A stretch of 64,000 nucleotides of DNA from Aquitalea palustris (GCF_003693445.1 NZ_RFAR01000004.1:101380-165379); one strand, 5' to 3'. Shown: positions 27,545 through 37,210, counted from the stretch's first letter. The notes: generated from the sequence alone by a model not told the origin. Program-made: numbers and translations.

Positions 27545-28501
27545 ATGAAGCGCTCCGACTCCTCCCTCTCCGGCTCATTGCTGGCCTCGCTGCTGTTCCA
27601 CGCCATGGTGGGCGGCCTGCTGCTATGGGCCGGTCTGAACAGCCAGCAGCCAGTCAAGGAAGTACCGCTGGCACTGGAGTTGTGGAGTAGTGCACCGCCG
27701 CCGCCACCCGCCGTGACCGAGCCGGCAGCCATTGTCAAACCCGTGCCGGCCACCCCGGTAGTCACGCCGCCCGCCCCGCCGCCGGAACCGCCGGCCGAGG
27801 TCAATCTGGGTGCGAAGAAAAAGCCGGAGCCCAAGCCGCAGCATCTGGTCAAACCGCCGGTGGAACCGGAGAAAAAGCCCGAGCCAGTGCATAAGCTGCC
27901 GCCGGAAAAGCCCAAGCCGGAACCAGTGAAGAAAGTGGAAGCGCCGAAAAAGCCGGAGCCGCTGAAAAAGCAGGATAAGCCAGCAGAGAAAGCGGTGAGC
28001 AAGCCGGCCACGCCAGCTGTGGCCGACAAGAAAACGGCCAAGACCCCGCCGCCAGCCGTACCGGGCAAGGGCAGCAAGCAGGCCAAGAGCTACAACAATG
28101 AGGCTGACGATCTGTTGTCCTCGCTGGATAGCCCCAATACCAGCCACAAGGCCAATGCCCGCAGCACGCAGGCGGGCAGCGCCAATGGCATGGCCGGTGG
28201 ATCGGTCAATGGCTCGGCCGCAGCCAAGGGCGCGTGGATAGACAAGGTCAAGGCCAAGATCACTCCGCTGGTGCAGATTCCCCCCGATCTGAGTGGCAAT
28301 CCCAAGGTGGTGGTGCTGGTCACCCTGTTGCCGACGCTGGAAGTGAGCAAGGTGCAGGTGATCGGGCCCAGCAACAGCAGTGCTTACAATGAGGCGGTCC
28401 AGCGCGCCATCCGGGAGGCGGGCACCTTCCCCAGCCTGCCGGCCGGGGCCAACTTCAACGATGGTTATCGCCAGTTCAAGATGGAATTCCGCCCCCGCTG
28501 A
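27545..28501 (+). CDS. tolA: TolA, Tol-Pal energy-transducing protein
   Basis: Spans the periplasm between TolQR and TolB/Pal. The 318-aa protein has one N-terminal membrane helix with the family S-H pattern (SLLFHAMVGGLLLW), a long linker and a C-terminal TonB/TolA-like domain (about residues 225-318, 'DKVKAKITPLVQIPPDLSGNPKVVV'). The linker (residues about 50-180) is rich in Pro-Lys-Glu repeats (KKPEPKPQ, EKPKPEPVKK) instead of the Ala-rich helix of E. coli TolA. It is translationally close to tolR. Confidence 0.9.
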   Translation: MKRSDSSLSGSLLASLLFHAMVGGLLLWAGLNSQQPVKEVPLALELWSSAPPPPPAVTEPAAIVKPVPATPVVTPPAPPPEPPAEVNLGAKKKPEPKPQHLVKPPVEPEKKPEPVHKLPPEKPKPEPVKKVEAPKKPEPLKKQDKPAEKAVSKPATPAVADKKTAKTPPPAVPGKGSKQAKSYNNEADDLLSSLDSPNTSHKANARSTQAGSANGMAGGSVNGSAAAKGAWIDKVKAKITPLVQIPPDLSGNPKVVVLVTLLPTLEVSKVQVIGPSNSSAYNEAVQRAIREAGTFPSLPAGANFNDGYRQFKMEFRPR

Positions 28502-28569
28502 TCGCCGGGGGCAGGCAATGGCCGAAGAATCACAGGTTTTTCACGAAATTTCGTCTCTAGAGGGAACTC

Positions 28570-29871
28570 ATGCCGCGCATTCGCACTCTGTTTAAGGCAT
28601 TGCTAATGTTTGCCTTGCTGGTCAGTACCGGCGCCCGCGCTGAAATGACCATCGAAATCGTTGGCGGCGGTGCCAGCAAGCACGCCATTGCCGTGGTGCC
28701 GTTCAAGGATGAGGGCAGTCGTGTGCGCGAAGCGCTCACGCCCATCATTCGCAACGACCTGGAGTTGTCCGGTGTGTTCCGCATGGTGGATGGCTCGACT
28801 ATCGCCAATGTGCCAGTGGAGCCGGCGGATGTCCGCTACCCGCTGTGGCAGGCTGCCGGCGCGCAGTCCATCGCCATCGGCAAGGTTGAGCCAGTGGCCG
28901 GTGGCCAGGTGAAGATCAGTTTCCGCTTGCTGGATGTGGCACAGAAAAAGCAGCTGACTTCCGGTGAGTTCACCGTGACGCCAGACCGTGGCCGTGAAGT
29001 GGCGCACACCATTGCCGACATGATTTACGAGGCCATTACCGGGCAGAAGGGCATTTTCAATACCCGGGTGGTGTATGTGCTGAAAAACGGCCGCAACTAT
29101 ATGTTGCAGGTGGGGCTGATCACCGATGTGGACAGCAATCGGGCGCAAACCATTCTGCGCTCGAAAGAACCCATCATCTCGCCCAGCTGGAGTCCGGATG
29201 GCCGTTATCTGGCTTATGTGTCGTTTGAAAGCAAGAAGCCGGTGGTGTGGGTACAGGATCTGGCCACCGGCCAGCGCCGGGCCGTGGCCAATTTCAAGGG
29301 CAGCAATTCCGCCCCGGCCTGGAGCCCGGATGGCAGCAAGCTGGCGGTAGTGCTGACCACGACGGGCAACTCGCAGATTTATCTGGTGAACACGCTGGGC
29401 GGTGCGCCGCGCCGCCTCAGCTATAGCGATGCGATTGATACCGAGCCGGCGTTCACCCCGGATGGCAGCCAGATCTACTTTGTCTCCGACCGTACTGGCG
29501 GGCCACAAATTTATCGCATGGCTGTCAGCGGCGGAGCCGCCCAGCGCGTTACTTGGCAAGGTAGCTATAACGTTTCGCCGCGTGTTTCACCGGATGGCCG
29601 CACGCTGACCTTTATCCGGCGCGAGGCAGGCCGTTTCCGGGTGATGGCGCAGGATCTGGCCAGCGGCGATGTGCGTGCGCTGTCGGACAATGGCTATAAC
29701 GAACGCCCCAGTTTCGCCCCCAATGGCCGCATGGTGCTGTATGCCAGCGATGCCGGCGGCAAGAGCGTGTTGTACGCCACCACGCTGGATGGCAGCAGCA
29801 AGGTGAAACTGGCAGTAATCAATGGCGAAGTGCAGGACCCGTCATGGGGCCCTTTCAACAATCCGCAATGA
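28570..29871 (+). CDS. tolB: TolB, periplasmic beta-propeller of Tol-Pal
   Basis: A 433-aa periplasmic protein with a signal peptide (cleavage near GARA/EMTIE), an N-terminal D1 domain and a six-bladed propeller. Repeated WD40-like/PD40 motifs include SPSWSPDGRYLAYVS, APAWSPDGSKLAVV, EPAFTPDGSQIYFVS, SPRVSPDGRTL and RPSFAPNGRMVLYAS. It interacts with Pal and TolA. The start has AGAGGG upstream. Confidence 0.96.
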   Translation: MPRIRTLFKALLMFALLVSTGARAEMTIEIVGGGASKHAIAVVPFKDEGSRVREALTPIIRNDLELSGVFRMVDGSTIANVPVEPADVRYPLWQAAGAQSIAIGKVEPVAGGQVKISFRLLDVAQKKQLTSGEFTVTPDRGREVAHTIADMIYEAITGQKGIFNTRVVYVLKNGRNYMLQVGLITDVDSNRAQTILRSKEPIISPSWSPDGRYLAYVSFESKKPVVWVQDLATGQRRAVANFKGSNSAPAWSPDGSKLAVVLTTTGNSQIYLVNTLGGAPRRLSYSDAIDTEPAFTPDGSQIYFVSDRTGGPQIYRMAVSGGAAQRVTWQGSYNVSPRVSPDGRTLTFIRREAGRFRVMAQDLASGDVRALSDNGYNERPSFAPNGRMVLYASDAGGKSVLYATTLDGSSKVKLAVINGEVQDPSWGPFNNPQ

Positions 29872-29902
29872 TGTAGTGCATTCAAATCCAAGGAGTGAAG
29901 GC

Positions 29903-30436
29903 ATGAACTGGAAGCAACTCGTACTCGGCACCGCCACGGTCACCCTGCTGGCCGCTTGCGCCAGCACCAAACCGGCCCCGGTGGCACCGGCAAGCAATAA
30001 TGGCGCTGCCAGCAGCAGCCAGACCACGGCCCCGGTGGATACCGGCAGCAGCGACATGAAGTCGGTGCAGGGTGATCCGCTGCACGATCCGAACAGCCCG
30101 CTGGCCAAGCGCAGCGTGTATTTCGATTTTGACTCCTCCACCGTGAAGAGCAGCGACAAGCCCACCGTGGAAGCCCATGCCGGCTATCTGAAAGATCACG
30201 CCGATCGCAAGGTCATCATCCAGGGCAATACCGATGCCCGTGGCAGCCGCGAATACAACCTGGGCCTGGGTCAGCGCCGTGCCGAGGGCGTGAAGCGCTC
30301 GCTGGAAGTGCTGGGCGTGAAGGAAAGCCAGGTGGAAGCAGTCAGCCTGGGTAAGGAAAAGCCGAAGGCAACCGGCAATACCGAAGCTGACTTTGCCGAA
30401 AACCGCCGCGCCGACATTCTGTACAACGGCGAGTAA
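29903..30436 (+). CDS. pal: Peptidoglycan-associated lipoprotein Pal
   Basis: Outer-membrane lipoprotein anchoring the Tol system to peptidoglycan. The 177-aa protein has the lipobox LAAC (in VTLLAACAS), a low-complexity linker, and an OmpA-like domain with VYFDFDSSTV, VIIQGNTDARGSREYNLGLGQRRA and the final ENRRADILY. ATG 29903 is fixed by AAGGAG. It lies 31 bp after tolB. Confidence 0.96.
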   Translation: MNWKQLVLGTATVTLLAACASTKPAPVAPASNNGAASSSQTTAPVDTGSSDMKSVQGDPLHDPNSPLAKRSVYFDFDSSTVKSSDKPTVEAHAGYLKDHADRKVIIQGNTDARGSREYNLGLGQRRAEGVKRSLEVLGVKESQVEAVSLGKEKPKATGNTEADFAENRRADILYNGE

Positions 30437-30570
30437 CACCGGCGACACGGGCGGCCAGTTGGGCGGCCCGCTGCCGGCACGCATGCAACAGGCCGAACAT
30501 CAGTCCATGGACATCCGCGGACTGCTATGATGTTCGGCCAACCTGTATTCAACGGACCGAGAACTGCCCC

Positions 30571-31323
30571 ATGAAACGGCTTGCCCTCAGCGCGGCGCTG
30601 CTGCTCACCCTGTCAGCCTGCGCCACCACCAGCGACATCGAAGCAACCCGCAACCAGATCGATCAGGTCAATCGCCAGGCCAGCGCCAGATTGTCCGAAG
30701 TGGAAAGCAAGCTGTCCAATGAGAAGCTGCTGGAAATGGTCAATCAGGTAGACAGCCTCAAGGCCGAAGTCGCCAAGCTGCGCGGCGAGGTGGAAGTGGC
30801 CAATTACAATCTGCAAACCACGCAGAAGCGACAGAACGATCTGTATAACGATCTGGATGGCCGCCTGAGCCATCTGGAGAGTGCCGGCAAGGAAGCCGCG
30901 GCCCAGCAGACCGCCAGCCAGCCCGCCAGCACGAGCGCCGCCGCTGCCGATACCCAGACCAGCCCGGATTACGACAAGGCGCTGAACCTGCTGCGCGCCC
31001 GCGATTTCCCCAAGGCCACCGCCGCGCTCAGCCTGTACGTGCAACAGAACCCGAATACGCCACAAGCGGTCGATGCCTTGTACTGGCTGGGCGTGGCGCA
31101 TACCGCGCAGCGCCAGTACGATGCCGCCATCGAGATCCATCGCCGCTTTGCCGAGCAGTTCCCCGACAATCCCAAGGCCCCGGATGCGCTGCGCAATGTG
31201 GCCAACTGCCAGCGTGACCTGGGACAGGCCGACAGTGCCAAGACCACGCTCAAGCGGCTGATCAAGCTGTACCCTGCCAGCTCCGCCGCGCAGAAGGCGC
31301 GCGAGCAACTCACCAAAATGTAA
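30571..31323 (+). CDS. cpoB: CpoB/YbgF, Tol-Pal system coordinator
   Basis: A 250-aa envelope protein coordinating peptidoglycan synthesis with Tol-driven constriction. It shows a coiled-coil N-terminal trimerisation region (residues about 25-110, heptad-like NQIDQVNRQASARLSEVESKL) and C-terminal TPR repeats (YDKALNLLRARDFPKATAALSLYVQQNPN onward). The signal peptide ends in LSAC, a lipobox, whereas E. coli CpoB is soluble. It is the last gene of the tol cluster. Confidence 0.92.
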   Translation: MKRLALSAALLLTLSACATTSDIEATRNQIDQVNRQASARLSEVESKLSNEKLLEMVNQVDSLKAEVAKLRGEVEVANYNLQTTQKRQNDLYNDLDGRLSHLESAGKEAAAQQTASQPASTSAAAADTQTSPDYDKALNLLRARDFPKATAALSLYVQQNPNTPQAVDALYWLGVAHTAQRQYDAAIEIHRRFAEQFPDNPKAPDALRNVANCQRDLGQADSAKTTLKRLIKLYPASSAAQKAREQLTKM

Positions 31324-31375
31324 GCCTTTGCCACCCGGCCCCGTCTTGTGCGGGTCGGGTAGGCAGTACCTGCCC

Positions 31376-32197
31376 ATGATGCTACCCGCCCCTCTGGAAC
31401 TGGCCGGCTTCGGCCTGCTGGCCACCGCCTTGCTGCTGCAAAGCCTCAGTCTGCCGCGCTCGTCCGTGCTGGCCGGTGTCGCCGCCATTGTCCTGGCCGT
31501 CTGCAGCGGTTTGCTGCAGCCCTTGGGCTTGCTGGCGGTACTGCTGGCCGGTGGGCTCAGCTATGCGGTTTACCGGCGCCCCCGCGCCGAACTGCAGGTA
31601 CTGTGGATTGCCCTGCTGCTGGCACTGGCCCTGCATGCCTTGCCCGGCTTTGACAATCCCTTGCTGTGGCAGGGCAGGGCGACACCCAATAGCGAGGTGT
31701 ACCGGCTGTTCTGGAGTTTCGACAAGGGTGTGGCCGGCTGGCTGCTGCTACTGGGCTTGCACGGTGCGCCACACCATGGCCGGGCCTGGGGCAGTACCGT
31801 GGCGGCGGTAGGGGGGCTGTTGCTGGTATTGGTGCTGGCACTGGCGCAGGAAAGCGGCATGATCGCCTACGCGCCCAAGCTGCCGGCCTGGTTGCTGCCC
31901 TGGCTCTTTGCCAATTTCTTTCTTACTGCCCTGCCGGAAGAAGCGCTGTTCCGCCACGGCCTGCAGCGCTGGCTGGAAAACCGGGTGGAACCCTTGCCCG
32001 CGCTGATTGCCGCCTCGCTGTTGTTTGGCGCAGCCCACCTTGCCGGCGGCTGGGGCTGGGTGGGGCTGGCCACGCTGGCCGGCCTGGGCTATGGCCTGAT
32101 CTACGCCGCTACCCGCCAGGTGGCGTTGGCGGCTTTGGCGCATCTGGCTTTCAATACCGCTCATCTGTTGTTGTTCACCTATCCACGGCCGGGCTGA
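31376..32197 (+). CDS. CPBP family intramembrane glutamic endopeptidase
   Basis: A multipass membrane protease/Abi protein of 273 residues. The diagnostic motifs are EEALFRHGL (EExxxR), FGAAHLAGG and LAHLAFNTAH, all toward the C-terminus and preceded by about six hydrophobic segments. It was formerly described as CAAX prenyl protease-like. ATG 31376 or the adjacent 31379 is the likely start. Its role may be in peptide processing or immunity; the substrate is unknown. Confidence 0.82.
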   Translation: MMLPAPLELAGFGLLATALLLQSLSLPRSSVLAGVAAIVLAVCSGLLQPLGLLAVLLAGGLSYAVYRRPRAELQVLWIALLLALALHALPGFDNPLLWQGRATPNSEVYRLFWSFDKGVAGWLLLLGLHGAPHHGRAWGSTVAAVGGLLLVLVLALAQESGMIAYAPKLPAWLLPWLFANFFLTALPEEALFRHGLQRWLENRVEPLPALIAASLLFGAAHLAGGWGWVGLATLAGLGYGLIYAATRQVALAALAHLAFNTAHLLLFTYPRPG

Positions 32198-32318
32198 GGG
32201 GTGGGTGGCAAATCAGCACAGTGCGATAAATGTCTTGATATCAAAATAAAAAACCATTCCGGCCCACCCCCGCTCTCAGGTAAAATCACTTCTTTATTCC
32301 TCCCTGAGCTGCACCGCC

Positions 32319-32807
32319 ATGATTGAAGTCGGCATCGTGATGGGTAGCAACAGCGACTGGGAAGTCATGCAGAACGCCGCCCGCGTACTGAAGGACTTCG
32401 GCGTTGCTTTTGAAACCCGCGTCGTCTCCGCCCACCGTACCCCGGACCTGCTGTTCAACTACGCCGAAACCGCTGCCGCGCGCGGTCTGAAAGCCATCAT
32501 CGCCGGAGCCGGCGGTGCGGCCCACCTGCCGGGCATGCTGGCAGCCAAGACCCACCTGCCGGTGCTGGGCGTGCCGGTGCCGTCCAAATACCTGCGTGGC
32601 GAGGATTCGCTGCTGTCCATCGTGCAAATGCCCAAGGGCATCCCGGTGGCCACTTTCGCCATTGGTGAAGCCGGTGCGGCCAATGCCGCACTGTTTGCCG
32701 TGGCCATGCTGGCCAATGCCGTGCCGGAGCTGGCGGAAAAGCTGATTGCCTTCCGCAAGCGCCAGGAAGAAACCGTGCTGGCGATGTCGCTGCCGGAGGT
32801 CGAGTAA
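32319..32807 (+). CDS. purE: 5-(carboxyamino)imidazole ribonucleotide mutase PurE
   Basis: Converts N5-CAIR to CAIR in purine synthesis. The 162-aa protein has the class I PurE motifs [28 protein letters not shown] and [18 protein letters not shown]. Its TAA stop directly abuts the purK ATG, so the two subunits are coupled. Confidence 0.97.
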   Translation: MIEVGIVMGSNSDWEVMQNAARVLKDFGVAFETRVVSAHRTPDLLFNYAETAAARGLKAIIAGAGGAAHLPGMLAAKTHLPVLGVPVPSKYLRGEDSLLSIVQMPKGIPVATFAIGEAGAANAALFAVAMLANAVPELAEKLIAFRKRQEETVLAMSLPEVE

Positions 32808-33938
32808 ATGGCTGCCATCCTGCCGCCATCCATGCTGGGCATCCTCGGTGGTGGCCAGCTGGGCCGCATGTTCGCCGTGGCTGCCAAGACCATGGGCTAC
32901 CGGGTGACAGTGCTGGACCCGGATGCCAACGCACCGGCCGCCCAGTTTGCCGATGTACACCTGTGCGCGCCCTTCAATGATGCTGCGGCACTCAAGACCC
33001 TGGCGCAGACCTGTGCCGCCGTCACCACTGAATTCGAAAACGTCAATGCCGACGCCATGCGCGAACTGGCCCGTACCACGCGCGTGTCGCCCTCGGGCGA
33101 CTGTGTGGCCATCGCCCAGGACCGTATCGTCGAAAAATCGTGGATCAACAAGGCTGGTCTGCCGACTGCGCCTTATCTGGCCATCGAAAGCGTCGAAGAC
33201 ATCCAGGTCGAGCTGTCGCCCTATCTGCCCGGCATCCTGAAAACCGCCCGTCTGGGTTACGACGGCAAGGGTCAGGTACGGGTCAGCACCGCCGAAGAAG
33301 CCCGCGCAGCCTATGCCAATCTGGGCGGTCAGGCCTGTGTGCTGGAAAAGATGCTGGACCTGAAGCTGGAAGTATCGGCCATTGTCACCCGTGTCAGCAG
33401 TGCGCAGATGGCGGTGTTTCCGGTAGCGGAAAACAGCCACGAAAACGGCATTCTGGACGTGTCCATCGTACCGGCGCGCATTGCCCCGGCGCTGGCGGCA
33501 TCGGCCCAGCAGATGGCGCAAAGCCTGGCCGAAGCGCTGGACTATGTGGGCGTGCTGGCCGTGGAGTTCTTCGTGCTGGCCGACGACAGCCTGGTGGTGA
33601 ATGAAATCGCCCCGCGCCCGCACAACTCCGGCCACTACACCCTGACTGCCTGCCTGACCGACCAGTTCCAGCAGCAAGTGCGCGCCATGTGCGGCCTGCT
33701 GCCGGGCCGCACCGACCTGCTCAGCCCGGTGGTGATGGTGAACCTGCTGGGTGATGTATGGAAGGAAGACGGCCGCGAACCCAACTGGGACGTGCTGGCC
33801 GAAGCCCCCAACGCCCAGTTGCACCTGTATGGCAAGAAACAGGCACGGCCGGGCCGCAAGATGGGCCACTTCAACGTGATGGCCGCCACTGCCGACGAGG
33901 CGCTGGAACAGGCCGAAGCGCTGAAAGATACGCTGTAA
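32808..33938 (+). CDS. purK: 5-(carboxyamino)imidazole ribonucleotide synthase PurK
   Basis: ATP-grasp enzyme making N5-CAIR from AIR, bicarbonate and ATP. The 376-aa protein has the N-terminal GILGGGQLGRM nucleotide fold, the ATP-grasp domain (KTARLGYDGKGQ) and the catalytic end NEIAPRPHNSGHYT. It starts immediately after purE and is followed by purC. Confidence 0.97.
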   Translation: MAAILPPSMLGILGGGQLGRMFAVAAKTMGYRVTVLDPDANAPAAQFADVHLCAPFNDAAALKTLAQTCAAVTTEFENVNADAMRELARTTRVSPSGDCVAIAQDRIVEKSWINKAGLPTAPYLAIESVEDIQVELSPYLPGILKTARLGYDGKGQVRVSTAEEARAAYANLGGQACVLEKMLDLKLEVSAIVTRVSSAQMAVFPVAENSHENGILDVSIVPARIAPALAASAQQMAQSLAEALDYVGVLAVEFFVLADDSLVVNEIAPRPHNSGHYTLTACLTDQFQQQVRAMCGLLPGRTDLLSPVVMVNLLGDVWKEDGREPNWDVLAEAPNAQLHLYGKKQARPGRKMGHFNVMAATADEALEQAEALKDTL

Positions 33939-34046
33939 GCAGCAACCGGCACTGTTGGCATGGCTGCCAGCGGTGCCGCCAAGTTTTCAATATCGCCGAT
34001 GGCCCCACGATGGCCTGATGGCCCAGCTCGCAAGCAAGGACGTGTC

Positions 34047-34928
34047 ATGACCGGACTTAACACCACCAATCTGAAAAGCCTGAAGAAAATCTACTCCGGC
34101 AAGGTACGCGATCTGTACGAGATCGACGACAAGCGCATGCTGATGATCGCCACCGATCGCCTGTCGGCCTTTGACGTGATCCTGGACGACCCGATCCCGG
34201 CCAAGGGCCAGATCCTTACCGCCATTTCCAACTTCTGGTTTGAAACCCTGAAGGACGTGGTGCCCAACCACCTGACCGGTGACAAGCCGGAAGACATGGT
34301 ATCGGCTGAAGATCTGCCGCAAGTGCTTGGCCGTGCCGTGGTGGCCAAGCGCCTGAAGGCGGTGCCGATCGAAGCCGTGGTGCGTGGCTATCTGGCCGGC
34401 TCCGGCTGGAAGGAATACCAGAAGTCCGGCACCGTGTGCGGCATCGCGCTGCCGGCCGGCCTGCAGGAATCCAGCCAGTTGCCCGAGCCCATCTTCACCC
34501 CGTCCACCAAGGCGGCGGTGGGCGACCACGACGAAAACATCAGCTACGAACAGTGCGTGGAGATCGTTGGTGCCGAACTGGCGGCCAAGGTCAGTGCCAC
34601 CGCCATCCTGCTGTACAAGACTGCTGCCGAATTCGCCGCCAAGCGCGGCATCATCATCTGCGATACCAAGTTTGAGTTTGGTCTGGATGAAGATGGCACC
34701 CTGGTGCTGATGGACGAAGCGCTGACCCCGGACTCCAGCCGCTTCTGGCCGGCCGACAGCTATGCCGCCGGCAGCAATCCGCCGTCTTTCGACAAGCAGT
34801 TCGTGCGTGACTGGCTGGAAGCTTCCGGCTGGAACAAGCAGGCCCCGGCCCCGGCCGTGCCGCTGGACGTGCGCGAAAAGACCGCTGCCAAGTATCGCGA
34901 AGCACTGGAACGCCTGACCGGCAACTAA
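34047..34928 (+). CDS. purC: SAICAR synthetase PurC
   Basis: Phosphoribosylaminoimidazole-succinocarboxamide synthase. The 293-aa protein has the motifs [52 protein letters not shown] and [13 protein letters not shown]. The ATG at 34047 has AAGGA upstream; a longer in-frame start is not supported. It completes the purE-purK-purC group. Confidence 0.97.
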   Translation: MTGLNTTNLKSLKKIYSGKVRDLYEIDDKRMLMIATDRLSAFDVILDDPIPAKGQILTAISNFWFETLKDVVPNHLTGDKPEDMVSAEDLPQVLGRAVVAKRLKAVPIEAVVRGYLAGSGWKEYQKSGTVCGIALPAGLQESSQLPEPIFTPSTKAAVGDHDENISYEQCVEIVGAELAAKVSATAILLYKTAAEFAAKRGIIICDTKFEFGLDEDGTLVLMDEALTPDSSRFWPADSYAAGSNPPSFDKQFVRDWLEASGWNKQAPAPAVPLDVREKTAAKYREALERLTGN

Positions 34929-34954
34929 GCGGGCTTTCGTTGTAGCCCAGCGCA

Positions 34955-34982
34955 AACGCCCGGCCCGTCCGGGCGTTGTTGC
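34955..34982 (+). terminator. Terminator after purC
   Basis: A 9-bp perfect stem AACGCCCGG/CCGGGCGTT (34955-34963 with 34969-34977), followed by GTTGTTG. The T-run is interrupted. A smaller GGGCT/AGCCC hairpin lies just upstream. Confidence 0.6.
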
Positions 34983-35042
34983 GTCCGGCATGCTGCTTGA
35001 GTCACTCATGGCCTGCGCTTACACTCACAGACCATCCTCCCT

Positions 35043-35639
35043 ATGCCAGACGCCGCCATGACCACCATCCAGCCAGTCCTTGCCACGCCCCGCCTGCAGC
35101 TGCTGCCCGCGCACATCGGCCTGGCGCGCGCCATGCTGGATTATCAGGTGCGTAACCGCCAGCACTTTGCCGCCTGGGACCCCAAGCCCGGCGACATGTT
35201 CTTTACCGAGCTGTACTGGACCATGCAGCTGCGTCAGCAGGCAATCAGCTGGGAGCAGGGTCGTGGTGCACGCTTTTTGCTCACCCAGCCGCAGCAGCCG
35301 CAGCAGATCGTCGGCACGGTCAGCCTCAGCAATATCGTGCGCGGGGTGTTTCAGGCGGCCCACCTGGGCTATGGCATCGACCACACCCTGCAAGGCCAGG
35401 GACTGATGCAAGAAGCCGTGGCAGAAGTCATCCGCTTTGCCTTTAGCGACTTGCGCCTGCACCGGCTGCAGGCCAATTACCAGCCGGCCAATGCCCGCAG
35501 CGCCGCATTGTTGCAGCGACTGGGCTTTGTCGAAGAAGGGCTGGCGCGTGATTACCTGTATATCAACGGCCAGTGGCGCGACCATGTGCTGACTTCGCTC
35601 ACCCATGCCGGTTTCGATCCGCAACAGATGCTGGCCTGA
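35043..35639 (+). CDS. GNAT family N-acetyltransferase, RimJ-like
   Basis: A 198-aa acetyltransferase related to the ribosomal-protein alanine acetyltransferases. Motif A of the acetyl-CoA site is seen as LGYGIDHTLQGQGLMQEAVAEVI, followed by LHRLQANYQPANARSAALLQRLGF and YLYINGQWRDHVL, all typical of RimJ/RimL. No good ribosome-binding site precedes ATG 35043; ATG 35058 is an alternative start. The true target is not known. Confidence 0.8.
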   Translation: MPDAAMTTIQPVLATPRLQLLPAHIGLARAMLDYQVRNRQHFAAWDPKPGDMFFTELYWTMQLRQQAISWEQGRGARFLLTQPQQPQQIVGTVSLSNIVRGVFQAAHLGYGIDHTLQGQGLMQEAVAEVIRFAFSDLRLHRLQANYQPANARSAALLQRLGFVEEGLARDYLYINGQWRDHVLTSLTHAGFDPQQMLA

Positions 35640-35796
35640 AACGGCGTGGCGATTGCCAGCCACGACAAAATCATGTTTTCTGCTCAGTGATGCTGCCAGC
35701 GGGGCGTGGCGGCGGTGTCGTTCCCATACTCAATGCAGTCTGGTACCCGGCTTTTGTATAGCGGCAAGCCAGACGCCTTATTTCTGCGAGGAAAAC

Positions 35797-36723
35797 ATGG
35801 AGCATTTCGATCTGCTGGCGGCCGATGGCCACCGCATTCATGGCTGCCGCTGGTTGCCGCCTACCGGGCAGGCGCTGCGCGCCGTGTTGCTGATCGCTCA
35901 CGGCATGAGCGAATATGCCGCCCGCTATCAGCCGGTGGCACAGCTACTGGCGGCGCAAGGCATTGCGGTCTACGCCCATGACCATCGCGGCCATGGCCCG
36001 CATGCCGCCCATCAGGGCTGGTTTGCCGCCGAACATGGCTGGGACAAGGTGGTGGATGATGTGGAATGCGTGCGTCAGCATGCGGTAGCCCAACATCCGG
36101 GCCTGCCCGTGCTGCTGTTCGGTCACAGCATGGGTTCCTTTATCGCCCGCAGTTATTTCCTGCAGTACGGCGACCAACTATCGGGCTTGCTGCTGTCCGC
36201 CACCGGCTATCGCCAGCGTCCGCTGGCCCGTGTGCTGCGCGCCGTGGCACGGCTGGCTGGACGGCTGGGCGGCATGAATGCCCCCAGCCGTTTCATGGCC
36301 AGGCTGGTGTTTGGCAGCTTCAATCTGGCTTTTATTCCCGCCCGCACCAGCATGGACTGGCTGTCACGTGATCGCGCGCAGGTGGATGCCTATATTGCCG
36401 ATCCGCTATGCGGCTTTGATCCCACTCCCGGCCTATGGGTTGATCTGTTTGGCGGCATCATCGCGCTGGAGCAGGGCGAGGCCGCAGCGGCAGGGCGCTT
36501 GCCACGGCATTGCCCGGTGTATCTGCTGGCCGGTAGCCGCGATCCGGTCAGCCATGGCCGGCTGGCGCTGGGCCAGCTGGAAATCCGCTACCGCGATGCC
36601 GGGCTGATCGATATCCACAGCCATGTCTATGCGGGTGGGCGTCACGAAATGCTCAACGAGAGCAATCGGGCCGAGGTATTGCAGGACATGCAGACCTGGC
36701 TGGACCGGGTGATCAAGCGTTAG
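35797..36723 (+). CDS. Alpha/beta hydrolase, lysophospholipase/monoglyceride lipase-like
   Basis: A 308-aa serine hydrolase of the S33/hydrolase-4 family. The oxyanion region is LIAHGMSEYAARY, the nucleophile elbow GHSMGSFIARSY, the acid in LLAGSRDPVSHG and the histidine in GGRHEMLNE. No signal peptide is seen, so it is cytosolic. GAGGAAAAC precedes the ATG. It probably acts on lysophospholipids or monoacylglycerols by family analogy. Confidence 0.85.
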   Translation: MEHFDLLAADGHRIHGCRWLPPTGQALRAVLLIAHGMSEYAARYQPVAQLLAAQGIAVYAHDHRGHGPHAAHQGWFAAEHGWDKVVDDVECVRQHAVAQHPGLPVLLFGHSMGSFIARSYFLQYGDQLSGLLLSATGYRQRPLARVLRAVARLAGRLGGMNAPSRFMARLVFGSFNLAFIPARTSMDWLSRDRAQVDAYIADPLCGFDPTPGLWVDLFGGIIALEQGEAAAAGRLPRHCPVYLLAGSRDPVSHGRLALGQLEIRYRDAGLIDIHSHVYAGGRHEMLNESNRAEVLQDMQTWLDRVIKR

Positions 36724-36733
36724 CGCATCAGGC

Positions 36734-37102
36734 TCAGACGGGGTGGGCGACATGCCACAGCCAGGCGATCCAGCCGCCCCAGGCCAGCCAGTGTGCCAGC
36801 ACGATCAGCCAGAATGCTAGCTGATAGCTACCCTTGCTGGATTTGTGCTGCAGCCAGTATTGGCCCAGCACGCCACCCGGCCAGCCACCCAGCAGCTCCA
36901 GCCAGTGCAATAGCTTTTCCGGCGTGCGGCGGCCATGGTGAATAGCCTGGCGCTTGTCCCAAGCGTACACGGCAAAAGTCAGCACACTCATGCCGAGGTA
37001 AAGCAGCAGTGGCCAGAACAGACTGTGGGTGAGCGCAAAGCTGCCGGCAGCCAGCAAGGGCGGCAGGGCAAGCAGATTGGCGAGCGGGCGGGGCAGGGGC
37101 AT
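36734..37102 (-). CDS. DUF1294 membrane protein
   Basis: A 122-aa integral membrane protein with the DUF1294 signature: YAWDKRQA, then LELLGGWPGGVLGQYWLQHKSSKGSYQLAFW, within three or four hydrophobic segments. Some family members carry an N-terminal cold-shock domain; this one does not. It is convergent with the hydrolase gene and divergent from fadH. Function unknown. Confidence 0.82.
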   Translation of the reverse strand: MPLPRPLANLLALPPLLAAGSFALTHSLFWPLLLYLGMSVLTFAVYAWDKRQAIHHGRRTPEKLLHWLELLGGWPGGVLGQYWLQHKSSKGSYQLAFWLIVLAHWLAWGGWIAWLWHVAHPV

Positions 37103-37210
37103 GGTTTATCCGGCAGAAAAACCACAGTGTAAGCAGCCTGGCTGCCCCGGCCAAGCCTGAGCGACCGCGCCAGTGACACGCTGCGGGCAGCCATGGCCTG
37201 ATTGCCTGCG

